Shown here: in pieces, positions 22,750-32,701 of the stretch
Numbering within the stretch: position 1 is the stretch's first letter
Layout of the letters: every line of letters begins with the position of its first letter
Source: Stromatinia cepivora
Taxonomy: Eukaryota > Ascomycota > Leotiomycetes > Helotiales > Sclerotiniaceae
Reading direction: 5' to 3'
DNA: 64,000 bases
NCBI GenBank assembly: GCA_014898415.1
Contig: RCTD01000005.1
Span: 248,001-312,000, forward strand
Position numbers and translations under genes: made by a program
Notes under the pieces: generated by a model
The model's database searches: none
The model's input: only the letters and a program-made list of their open reading frames with translations
Told to the model about the DNA's origin: nothing

Positions 22750-23802
22750 ATGGCGACCAGATTCACCACCACATACCATCAGGTCTACTATGCCGGTACG
22801 CTGGCCGTTGAAACATCGACTAGGACAATTACATATACAGCGGATCCGGGATACACATTTATACCAGACGACCTCACTGGAACTGGAAATGGTCCAACTG
22901 AGGTTCTCATTACATCAACTGGGAAAAGCACCACCTTCGTAACAAAGACCACTATCGTACCTTCCACAACTCTAAGAGTGCCAAATCCCACCTCGACTGC
23001 AGACACAACAGCTGTTTCCCTTAGCTTAATTGCTAGTTATAATTCCATTCAGTCTACAGCAACAGACCCGTACACAAAGAGTCATTTGAGTTCTGCGATT
23101 AGTCAATGGAGTAGTTGGGCTAGTTTGAGCAGTGGTTATACCACTCTCATACCATCCACTACTACGACAAGCCCAAACCCCACCACCGGTATAACTGCCA
23201 TTGCTTTGAGCCAGATAACTAGTTGGAACTCCATTGCATCTACAGCAACAGATCCAATATTGAAGGGATCATTACAATCCGCCATTAGTCAAGCAAGTTC
23301 CATGGCTAGCTTGACCTCCGGTGCTTACACAGCTGTTATTACAATCTCTCCCTCTGAACAATCCGCTATTGACAAGTCAAACAAGGATAGTGCTCGCAAT
23401 CGACGTACGTACACGGCAGTTCTGAGTGTCATCGGCGTTTTGTTGCTCATAGCTTGTATCTGGATGCTTGGCTACTACTTTGTGCGAAAGCGTCGTCAGC
23501 GGAGAGGGAAAAATATGCCTCCAGTTACCGATTACGTCTCCCCTAACTTGGATTCTTTGAATGGTTTAATGGCTGAGATGGGTCGGGAAAATGCTACTGA
23601 GGAGCAAGAGAGTAGAAGGGCTGAGGGACTTCGACGGCTCCCGAGGGTTCCGAGGGCTCAGAGTACCTTGCTCGAATTAGAGCTCCCGGAAGGAATCACA
23701 GAACTGCCTGGCTCTGATCCAGTTATTGAATTGCCAGAGAAAAGTGCGGAGTTACATGGTGAAGGGGCGGCACATTCGGAGAAAATTAATTACGGGGTCT
23801 GA
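22750..23802 (+). CDS. Ser/Thr-rich single-pass surface protein with two tandem ectodomain repeats
   Basis: 350 codons are uninterrupted from the ATG at 22750. Residues 1-85 are Thr/Tyr-rich. Two related repeats follow at about 88-129 and 149-190, sharing ITSWNSIASTATDP-like and SAIS-Q-SS-ASLTSG-like cores separated by a Thr/Pro linker. A membrane helix spans about 221-243 (TAVLSVIGVLLLIACIWMLG) and is followed by RKRRQRRGK and a Glu/Pro-rich cytoplasmic tail. The layout resembles fungal wall-anchored sensors, but no named domain is recognised. The N-terminus has no signal peptide. A likely 56-nt intron (22694-22749, GTCAGT..CACAG) joins it in frame to a hydrophobic peptide at 22640-22693 that has no ATG. 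The true start is therefore uncertain. Confidence 0.6.
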   Translation: MATRFTTTYHQVYYAGTLAVETSTRTITYTADPGYTFIPDDLTGTGNGPTEVLITSTGKSTTFVTKTTIVPSTTLRVPNPTSTADTTAVSLSLIASYNSIQSTATDPYTKSHLSSAISQWSSWASLSSGYTTLIPSTTTTSPNPTTGITAIALSQITSWNSIASTATDPILKGSLQSAISQASSMASLTSGAYTAVITISPSEQSAIDKSNKDSARNRRTYTAVLSVIGVLLLIACIWMLGYYFVRKRRQRRGKNMPPVTDYVSPNLDSLNGLMAEMGRENATEEQESRRAEGLRRLPRVPRAQSTLLELELPEGITELPGSDPVIELPEKSAELHGEGAAHSEKINYGV

Positions 23803-24700
23803 GAGAAGGGTTTCTGATGATCACTTCCGAACTACATTTGCAGGCGTTTGAAGGTTGATGGACGAAGAACTAGCATATAAGAAGGTCACAAGGAACTATA
23901 TACTCATTTCCAATGTTCACTGGTCTGGATCGAGGCTATGGAAGTATTCAAGGCTGGGGGATACGAGCTTGAGCTGGATGGTCTCTCGAGGATCTAAACT
24001 TTCTTGCAAAATCTCCGATTGAAATGAAGGTTATGTGCTCTTAAACTATTGTAACAACTATCTCAACTTTCTATAGTTTTCCTAATGTAAGTATTATAAC
24101 TTTGGTAAGTTGTGATATACGAGAAGGCGAAGTATTAATTGTCCCAACTATTATTGAGCTTTCCGTTTAGCTATCTCTAATAGCCGATTAGCAATGTTAG
24201 GAAAAGATGTAATTTCGATGCAAAAATCCTGACTCTTTCACTAATGAGGTAGAGATACATAATGAATATACAACTTTCCGAGACGATTTCTTGAAAAGTT
24301 TACCTCTTATTAAGGAAGGCCGCCTGCACCCGTGTTAGTTAGTATTCATGCCAAACTCTTTGTCATATATTGTCATTGTTGAAACGCACATATTGAAATA
24401 TCTTCGATCGATGTATATGACTTCGAAGTGTCTTCCTCTAAGCTATCCTACTAATGGAGACGTAAAATTTTTATCCTAGACCCTATCTACCATACAAAGG
24501 CATCCCAAGCCTCGATGGCAGACCTCATGCTATCTAACCTGACCAGCAGAATTATTATTTGAGGATTGTTTCTAGCACCATACTGGCTGCTTTCGTTCGT
24601 GTAGATCATGATCATCTCTGGGATGCTGTCGACACCTGCTAGCCTGAAAGTTTCTCATACCTCATAGCACCCTTCCACCTATTCACACTACTGACGCATC
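23803..24700. other. AT-rich spacer
   Basis: I see no supported gene. It should contain the 3' end of the surface-protein gene (+) and the 3' flank of the minus-strand 2EXR relic. Confidence 0.5.
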
Positions 24701-25318
24701 TCAAATTCTCACACTATCTCTCATCAATCCAACAACCCTGACCTCTGGATCGCTCAACTTTCCTAATTTAACAGGTGGAAACTTTGGAATCGTGAATATA
24801 GAGTCTAAAGCATCGCATATTTCGATGAAGTATCCCCTGTATCCCTCATAATAATCACGAGCTTCATCTTCGTCGAACTCCAGTAAGTCCCAATGGCCAG
24901 ATGTTGTGCAATTTATTAGATTGTCGTTGATTCTAACAACAAGTAGCACTTCCTTGATGGTGGGGCAGTTTTTAACCAGTCTGTGAATAGTTCGCAAATA
25001 ACTTCCATTGAAAGCTCTACCAATGTCAAAGGCAATGCTGTGTGCCTTTTTTATGATATTGTTCATATAGATACTGGCATGCGGGTTTATAGGCCGCCCA
25101 GGCGATTGAGCTTGATGGTAGAATCTGTCGAAATATACCGTATCCGCTGTTAAGTTTGCATGAATGATGAGCTCTTTAGTAGCAAGAAATGCATCATTAG
25201 CGTTACTAACAGGAATGCGGACACACAACTGAATTCCAAAACAAGGCTTATAGAATCTTAATCCTTCGATTCGAGATTCGTAATTAATTTGTAGTAATTT
25301 GGCGGCAGCGTTTGTTGT
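24701..25318 (-). pseudogene. Truncated 2EXR-family gene
   Basis: A minus-strand frame of 206 codons is open from just after a TAA at 25319-25321. It starts in the middle of a 2EXR domain, with KLLQINYESRIEGLRFYKPC, the 'lL-v-ESR-e' half. It continues through the usual C-terminal region (TIKEVLLVVRIND) and ends with VRVVGLMRDSVRI, closely paralleling IRVMGLLSNGNRI at the end of the gene at 26334-27785. The first half of the domain (FPKLPxELR) and a start codon are missing upstream. I read it as a 5'-truncated paralogue. Confidence 0.6.
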
Positions 25319-26333
25319 TTATATAGAGATTTGCTTTTAGGATTCGAATTACAAACTATCTGCTCTCGTAATGCAACAATATGCGGTATGAAGGTTATCG
25401 TTCTCTAGATCTTCAGACACAATTCTGATAAAAGGTATAAAAAATAAATGAAAGATTCGAGCTTTTTGTAAGGTTCCAGATCAGATACATTAGTACAATG
25501 GATAGGCTTGGCTTTATTTTCATTCCGATTTCTAAATCGGTGGAGGGGTGTAAATCGAAGGTTTGTAGATAAAATATCAATCTCTTCTTTAACAACCGTT
25601 GTAACATTTCCAAGACTTGCAAAAAAAGTTGCTCGAATTGTAGTTGCGAGTTATCCCGTCGTGACCTATCTTGCTGAAAAATATGGCTGATTTTTGAGGT
25701 CCTTGTCGAAGATAGAAAGGAATAATGTGAAGCTGGGTTGCAGGTTGCAGGTTCAAAATTAGGAAGTGTTAATTATGGGTCAAATAGAAGAAGTGAAAAC
25801 GGATTATATTTCTAATTCTAGGGAGGAGTGAGTTCTATAAGTACGAAATGACGGTAATATTATGCTATAATAGCGTAATATTCAAGGTTATGAGTCTTAA
25901 CTTCAAGAACAGTGACTCCAGGGTCATAATGGAATGAGAAGTTGGAAGCGAATTTGGGGAAGGTTTGAATATCAAGATCAAAACTGCTCTTTGATTTCTT
26001 TATCAGGAGAATCCTAAAATTATTCACAGATACGTGTGGCTTTTGTATCATGATGAGTGTACAGAAGAGAAGGGTGAAATGTTATCATTTCACATCTACG
26101 AAACCAAGAAGACTATAGAATGAAGTCTATTCCGTGGTCACATCCTTTCTTGCATTTAGAATTTTAGGTGCTTTTACAGTTTCATTTTATAGTAGTCTTC
26201 TCATAGAACTAGTTATGTCTTCAGTGCACGAATGCAGAAGGATCCTGACCACTAGCCTCTCCTCGAAATGTATTCCGAAGATATTTGCTCAAAGTTCCAC
26301 ACACTTCCACCGTGGACCTTGCGAATTTGCATC
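25319..26333. other. Spacer between the two minus-strand 2EXR genes
   Basis: Short frames (for example 25860-26051, minus) show no family features. The missing 5' half of the truncated 2EXR gene could not be found here in any frame. Confidence 0.45.
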
Positions 26334-27785
26334 TCAAATCCGATTTCCATTGCTCAAAAGACCCATGACGCGAATCCTTGGGAACCATGTTCCATCAGCT
26401 AAAAGTTCCAAGCCATTGGAGGTAAAAGGACAATTATCCGTTGGACCATTTTCATCGAAGAATTCATGCGCCCAAAGATAATCATAAAAGTCGCCGACAA
26501 GTCTCTCATGGTATATCAAACTCTCTTGCTTCTTCAAATCCACCAATTCTAAGGTGCCGCGTGCAAGTGATAGCCCTGGAGTCCATATCTCGTTATTTCG
26601 TTGCAACTGAGAAGGGTTGAGTCTGGCAACAAAAATCATTTCTTCGATATTTGGGTACCTCGTTAGTATTCCTCCCCAATCAGCTACACATCCTTGGTCT
26701 AGAGTTTGCAAATCAATGGCGATGCTCCGAATTGAACCAAGAGGAAAAAAGATCTCCTCGTCTCTTGTCGTCATATGCTGGAGTGAGTTCTCAGTCCTGC
26801 AATTCTCAAGATACATATTATCAGTGGCAAGATTCACATGTACAGTCGGATCCCTAACCAGGTAATTGGAGTTTCTTTTCACAAAAGCAAATTGGGGACC
26901 ATCCTGTTCGTCAAAATCCTTATAGATCAAAGTTCCGAAGCATAGGTCGTAGAATACCAGGGCCGCGTAGCGAAATTCTTGGTTGACTTGGAGAATTGGA
27001 GCAGCACTGTTCGTCTTTGTTTGGACTATACGTACCACCTTTTCGACCTTGTTTCGAAAAGGAGGCCGAGGAGGACCAAAGTGTCTCGATTTGATTTCGT
27101 TGGGAGCGAACTCCATGGTACGAACAGCAACTGCGCGAGGAGTGAACACGGCAAACTTCAATACCATTAGTCGCAATTCCTTGGGAAGCTTAGGGAAACA
27201 CGTAAATTTTCTCGGTGTTGTGGGGTCGATTCCAACACTGGCTGAGTACTTTTGAAGATGAGAGGTAGCATTTGCAGGATGGAGGTCGAAGTAGTCGTTG
27301 TCCTTCATCACAGGCTCTGGATAAAAGTCATCATGCCATGATAGATCTGCAATCTGGTGCTCTCGGGTGTAATTTTGCGCAGTGCGGAAATCGTTTTCAA
27401 GGGTATCCATTTCAACATACGGTGGCGGCGACGGTATTTTGGGATGACTCGCACATTTTCTGTTCTCACTCTCGGCCTCGTCCACTGTGATGCAAACCAT
27501 GCCTTTGATTCCGGCCTCCTGTATTCTCTTCATTACATTTCCCGGTGCAAGATTAGCATTTGACTTTAAGTTTGGGATGATTTGCACTCCAAATAGGGTG
27601 GAAAAGAAGTTGGCCTTTGGTCCATCACCTAGGCGTGGCAAGAAATTGTTTCGATATGATCTGCAAATATTGTAATCTAGTTCCGTATTATTGTCTGGCT
27701 CAATTTGACGGATTCTCTCCACGGCGCAGGGTGATGGTAGTGGCAACTCATTTGTAAAGAAATGAGATCGAGTTGGACGAAACAT
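26334..27785 (-). CDS. 2EXR-domain protein with a long N-terminal extension
   Basis: 483 residues in one exon, starting at the first ATG of the frame (27785). About 185 residues of polar N-terminus precede the 2EXR domain, which begins KFTCFPKLPKELRLMVLKFA and continues with APILQVNQEFRYAALVFYDL. A poorly conserved region then leads to the family C-terminus (IRVMGLLSNGNRI). The N-terminal extension is unlike the plus-strand paralogue at 14478 and contains an acidic/aromatic stretch (LSWHDDFYPEPVMKDNDYFD). No function is known for the family. Confidence 0.75.
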   Translation of the reverse strand: MFRPTRSHFFTNELPLPSPCAVERIRQIEPDNNTELDYNICRSYRNNFLPRLGDGPKANFFSTLFGVQIIPNLKSNANLAPGNVMKRIQEAGIKGMVCITVDEAESENRKCASHPKIPSPPPYVEMDTLENDFRTAQNYTREHQIADLSWHDDFYPEPVMKDNDYFDLHPANATSHLQKYSASVGIDPTTPRKFTCFPKLPKELRLMVLKFAVFTPRAVAVRTMEFAPNEIKSRHFGPPRPPFRNKVEKVVRIVQTKTNSAAPILQVNQEFRYAALVFYDLCFGTLIYKDFDEQDGPQFAFVKRNSNYLVRDPTVHVNLATDNMYLENCRTENSLQHMTTRDEEIFFPLGSIRSIAIDLQTLDQGCVADWGGILTRYPNIEEMIFVARLNPSQLQRNNEIWTPGLSLARGTLELVDLKKQESLIYHERLVGDFYDYLWAHEFFDENGPTDNCPFTSNGLELLADGTWFPRIRVMGLLSNGNRI

Positions 27786-28363
27786 CTTGCTCAAAATCTG
27801 AATTAAAGTGGGAAGTGCAGGTATCGGAAATAAAGAGAATATGGCAGTGGGGAAGGCAAAAGCATTTGCCTGGATAGCTATTAAATAAAAGTTGAGATTA
27901 AGCTCGGTAAGATCCGAGATTGTTCATCTCATCTAACAAAGAGGCTAGGCTCCCTGTATGGTAATAACCATATTATTACAGCCTTGTGAATGTGAGGACA
28001 GTGAATTATATGATAACTTTTGATGGTTTAATTCTATGGCCTTGAATTTATACCATTCAATCTCTAGAAGGCTTTCCAAAAGACTTATTCTTCCTTTGAT
28101 CTCTTCTCATTCGCCATACAAATATACTTCCAATGAAAATCCAAATGTGTCATAAAATCAGGGAATACATCGTAGCTGTATGGCATGTATTACTTGCTCT
28201 CTAGGCGAAATCTCCAATAAAACTGTAAGTGAAACTATCTCTCCATGCGAGCGACTTTTATCCATAACTCTGCCGCCGCAGCAGTGTTTCTTGCAACAAT
28301 GCACCGACACGCTTCTGATTTTCCTCCATGATCATCGTAAGCAATGAAGGTAGCGTTAAGATA
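27786..28363. other. Spacer upstream of the 2EXR gene
   Basis: It contains the promoter side of the 26334-27785 gene and no coding signal that I can support. Confidence 0.45.
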
Positions 28364-28810
28364 CTACTCGCATATATTTAGTATATTCCCATCGAGAACT
28401 CTTTTTGAGAGACCATGACAGAAGTAGGGATGATGATGCAAATCAATGCCGCTGCGAACATGAGAGTTCTCTGAATGACGAAGACATATTGACCCGGAAG
28501 CGGGATTTGAACGGATCGGCTCATCGCGGCATAAATTACGGATTGCCCTTACGATCTCGCGTTCATATATTTTATAGAATATAATCGGTATAATTATGAA
28601 TATGTGCATAGAAGCCATATCAGAAATTATGCTTGCTAATGTTAACCATTTAATGGATGGCATTTTTAGAACATCCTCTCCAGGATATTTCGGGTCAAGG
28701 ATGCAATTTGAATCTAAGTTGAACTTTAAAGTGAATCTGTTAGAGTCATTTAAACAGTCCATCATAGATGTACAAGAAAGATCAGCTGGAAAAGCATCGG
28801 TGAAGTTCAT
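28364..28810 (-). CDS. Hypothetical small membrane protein
   Basis: 148 codons from the ATG at 28810. An N-terminal portion with several Cys (LSCTSMMDC) leads to one or two hydrophobic segments (around KWLTLASIISDMASMHIFII and IPIIFYKIY), then a basic stretch and a Cys/His-containing C-terminus. No family is recognised. The surrounding DNA is rich in gene relics, so this may itself be a fragment. Confidence 0.3.
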   Translation of the reverse strand: MNFTDAFPADLSCTSMMDCLNDSNRFTLKFNLDSNCILDPKYPGEDVLKMPSIKWLTLASIISDMASMHIFIIIPIIFYKIYEREIVRAIRNLCRDEPIRSNPASGSICLRHSENSHVRSGIDLHHHPYFCHGLSKRVLDGNILNICE

Positions 28811-29459
28811 CGCGAGCTTCGTAAGTGACGTATGGCATTTTGGCGATTGTGAGGTTAATGTGGTGAGAGTTGTGATGGTGAGTGAAGGAAGAGGTGTCAA
28901 ATGAAGCTTTTAAGAAGCTTTTTGGGTCAAGCATTTGTGTTAAAGCTAGTTGTTAGTATGGCTTTGGTTCCGAACTATACAACTTTATGAAAAGGCGTAA
29001 AATGTAATCGAAGATTCTGTTGCCAGCAAAAGTTTGTTCGAAAAGTCTGTTTTCAACTGCTAAATTATTTAAATGATATACATTTAAAGTATGTCTTCCT
29101 CCGTAATCTCTCCACTAATTGTCGTCGCCTTCGCTTAGATGAATCCGAAAAGGAGAGGTCAGCCTCACGTGACTGGACTTATCACATGATATTGTCGCTC
29201 CGGATCATCTCTAGACCGAGAGTGCAGATGCAACCTCATATGTTCCAACCACTCTAAAGAGACCACACAGCAGCCATGGTAACTCCAGTTCTCCTAGAGC
29301 CATCAACTCTTTTATCCAAGCGCTGGCGGAACCGCGAGCTCGAAGCTTTCTCTCTGCTAAAGAATAAACCACATATTTAAGTGTATCGCTTTCGAAACGT
29401 CAACATCATTCCATTTGGCGGAGAAGATCTTAATCAATAAATCATCATCTCATAACACT

Positions 29460-29612
29460 ATGTATTCTATTTCATGTGAATCAGAACTGACAGGTCTGGG
29501 AAGGGATTATCATTGGCGTTTATCGGTGACGAAACATGACGAAACGATTTCTATTATTTTCATCGGTTTATTTGTCGTGATTATTATTTTGTTTTTAATT
29601 GGAAAGCTTTGA
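29460..29612 (+). CDS. Possible 50-residue tail-anchored microprotein
   Basis: An ATG at 29460 opens 50 codons. The last 20 or so residues form a strong hydrophobic helix (IIFIGLFVVIIILFLI) followed by GKL, the layout of a tail-anchored protein. It is short and unsupported by homology, so it may be chance. Confidence 0.25.
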   Translation: MYSISCESELTGLGRDYHWRLSVTKHDETISIIFIGLFVVIIILFLIGKL

Positions 29613-29853
29613 AAGTTTAGAGCTTGCTGGGAAATGATTATTTGTGTCCAGCGATTGAGCTTAATAGGATAAATAACTGAGGATTTTGAAGTTTCGTGAT
29701 CGTAATGGAGTCAACAGCCTTGTCCCGATTTTTTTTAGCGCCTCACTGTATACTCTCTCTTTATATGTTCCTGCTATTGTTTACTGACTACTCCTTTCCC
29801 TTTCTCCACCAAATATCATCATCAAACGACCGATTCCAAGTTCCACCAGCCTA

Positions 29854-31236
29854 ATGATACAATATTTAGGCTGCTCAACCTCAAAATTCTGCGGCCCCAC
29901 TACTTCATCCTCATCTACCACTTCCACTTCTCCCGGAGTCTTCACTACACCACCAGTATCCGCCAGCTTCACACTCCAGTAATTTTAGATGGCACAACCG
30001 GTGCAGATCAACTTGCAACAACATCCTCATGGAAAACACCTTTTCTCAAAGTTTTGGCAGACCCTTCGTGGGAAACTACACACAGGCAGTCTGCGCAACA
30101 GGTTCGAACAAAGTCATAATGCGCTTCAAATGCGATCTACAAGGCGAAAAAATTTATTATCTAGCTATCATGTATGTCGGAGACAGTGAAGTATTTGAAC
30201 TACAACTCCAGGGCCAACACAAAGTGACATTGAATCAGAATACATGAAAAATATATTCGCATATTCGGCGCAATGGAAGACGCCACAAAGTCGATGTTTG
30301 ATTTGCCTCAGACAACTGCTAATTGGACTGATATATACAATACTACTTGACGGCGACATAACTGACTGTTTCGGATACTCAGACAACTTCTTCAAGTCCT
30401 GTCCAGCAGAAATGTTTATTTCATTTCTTCTTGAGTGGGCATTAATACCTCCACCTCATCTACATTTAGTCTTCTGGGAGCCGAGCCAGCCCATAAACAC
30501 CATTGCTTTTCCCCGCGAGCGCTGATTTCTCTCTCGCAATCCATAGGTGGTCCTTCAATCCTACATTCGTACCCTTGGCCTTGGTGTCGATACATTGGTT
30601 ATTTCTCTTTTCGATAAGTACAAATCCTTATCGATGGAAAAAACATCTCATACACAATGACCTTCCATGGTTATAATTACCGAGAATGTCGCGCCTGGAT
30701 GAAGTCCAGTTGTTGGAACCGATGTACTCGGTTTAATGAGTAGGAAATTGGCATTACCCCTTTATTACCGATGCGAGCGACGCCAATATGCCATACGTTG
30801 GGGATGAGAGATGTTAGTGGGGGAGTGATAGGAACACTAGTGTTTTATCGGGATGACAGTTTCGAGTCAGGGTAGCGACCACAATGTGTTTATGTGGTTA
30901 GATGAAGAATGAAGTATTACGACAAGGAGTGATATGAGTGTGGATGTCAAGTCAACTAATATCACGGTATCCCAATTCTCGACCACAACAACGGAATGGA
31001 ATAAGACATTGACGCATATGACTTCAGTACAAAGAACACTTACCACTTCTTCCACCATGAAAGCCCAAAATTCAAGCCAAAATTGCACTTGGACTCAAAT
31101 ATTCCGCACAAGGACGAGGGAGATTTCAACGACTACAACGGATTCTTCTGCAGGACCAATTTCTTATCCAAACACATACTCCTACCCCCTAACTTCTAAC
31201 ATCACAACCACCAGCATACCCGACAGAAATGAATAG
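29854..31236 (+). pseudogene. Scattered remnant of a Cys/Ser/Thr-rich surface protein
   Basis: Three plus-strand fragments in different frames look like pieces of a secreted/wall protein. One is a Cys-containing Ser/Thr stretch at 29854-29985 (FCGPTTSSSSTTSTSPG). The second is at about 30029-30247 (NYTQAVCATGSNKVIMRFKC). The third is a Thr/Ser/Asn-rich stretch with N-glycosylation sequons at 30934-31236. They are separated by stops and have no common frame or clear introns. The assignment to one ancestral gene is inference. Confidence 0.35.
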
Positions 31237-32701
31237 TCCATTACAGACGTTCGCCGCTCAGAAAAATTGCCATTACAGGAACATCCATCCTTCCCCCGCC
31301 TCTTGACGCATTACCACATATTCAAAGAGTCCAGCATTAGTTTCGGGGGAATTTGGGAGCAGGATGACTATCACAGAGGATGGAACAGTAACATTTTTCC
31401 AATCTCCTAGCAAATGAATTTCTATTTCGTTGGGAATTACATTACAGGCAATAAAATCAGATGAAAGTAAAGATGATGAAATGGGGATGCACTGGGATAC
31501 GAAGTTATGTGAATGGATTGTTGAGCATCATATGGAGATATTAGTTAATGAGCACGTTGGAGTAAAATATGCTATATTCCCAAATCGGGCAACTTCCAGT
31601 GGGTGATACGGGGGAACGCTGGATGGACTATGAGTATGGGATAATAGAGCACAGGAATGTTACTTTCCAAGCTATGATGAATACCGGTCATTTAAACAGA
31701 GGAGTTTCCATCTTCCTTCTTTGATAACATAACTTCACTACATACTTGTTTATGGCCTTTGTTTCAATCTAGTAATTTCTTTCCAACTCCTTACTAGCTT
31801 CTCCATCATACCATTCCTTCCAACTAATAGAATCTATAATACAACAGACATTCATCACTTGGCCCGTTATCCCCATCCCCTAAATACCTATGCACACAAA
31901 ATAATTCTTACAGCAAAACACACCACCATTTCCATCCCAAATCATTACATAATCCTTTCCCCCAGCCTCTCACTTCAATTTCACATACCATCCACCTATC
32001 ATCCATCTCTCATCTCTACAAACATCATATCGTTTCATCCCATCCATCCATGCTTTCCAATCTCCAAATTAACTTCCATAACTACTTATCACCCCCCTTC
32101 GATCCCTAGTCTGAAAATCTGATTATTGTCCATCATCATCTTTTCTGCTTGCCCTCCATAGTTTATATAGTACGAGTATATATCTATTTTCCACGCTCTT
32201 TTTCCAATCTGATTTAATGCACTGAGTGATCCATGAGACCGATGTATATTGTATGCTGTAACATTACTTTGGTGATCCAAATCGCACTCATCTATACTCA
32301 CACTCAAATATAAAATCCTCCCTCCTACTGTACAAACAAAGTATCTGAATTACACAATATGATGATAAAACGAATGATACATGAACTTTGAAATTATTTC
32401 TCATTTCAAATGATTAAGATGATATTGAGCTAGAGCTAGAGCTAGTCCACCATAAAAAGCCACTCAGATATAAACTGCGGAAACTCCAACGCCATGTCTA
32501 CCTATGTGTAAGCATAAGCCCCTCGTCCGTTCAGTTACGTCTCTAGGACGATATATATAGATAGTGATTCCAAGAAACCCGAGAAAAAGCGCCCCCAACT
32601 CCACGCTCAAGGACAAATCCCAACCTAACACATACACATGCATACATACATACATACACGCCCGCCGACATTTACACCACTCCACCCATCTCCTCTATAC
32701 A
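31237..32701. other. Gene-free spacer at the right edge of the accessory island
   Basis: C/A-rich low-complexity sequence (about 31860-32100) and a (CATA)n run near 32637-32657 are present. The sequence next to 32702 should be the 3' UTR of sec6. I see no gene. Confidence 0.5.

Noticed and set aside
31859..32122. 87-codon plus ORF
   Set aside because: Ile/Pro/His/Ser-rich low-complexity translation of CA/CT-rich DNA; no start context, domain or neighbour support.
15441..32701. Repeat-induced point mutation as the cause of the decayed genes
   Set aside because: The visible lesions are TGA stops, missing ATGs and small indels rather than the CpA-to-TpA-driven TAA/TAG pattern expected. A dinucleotide-ratio calculation over the island would settle it.
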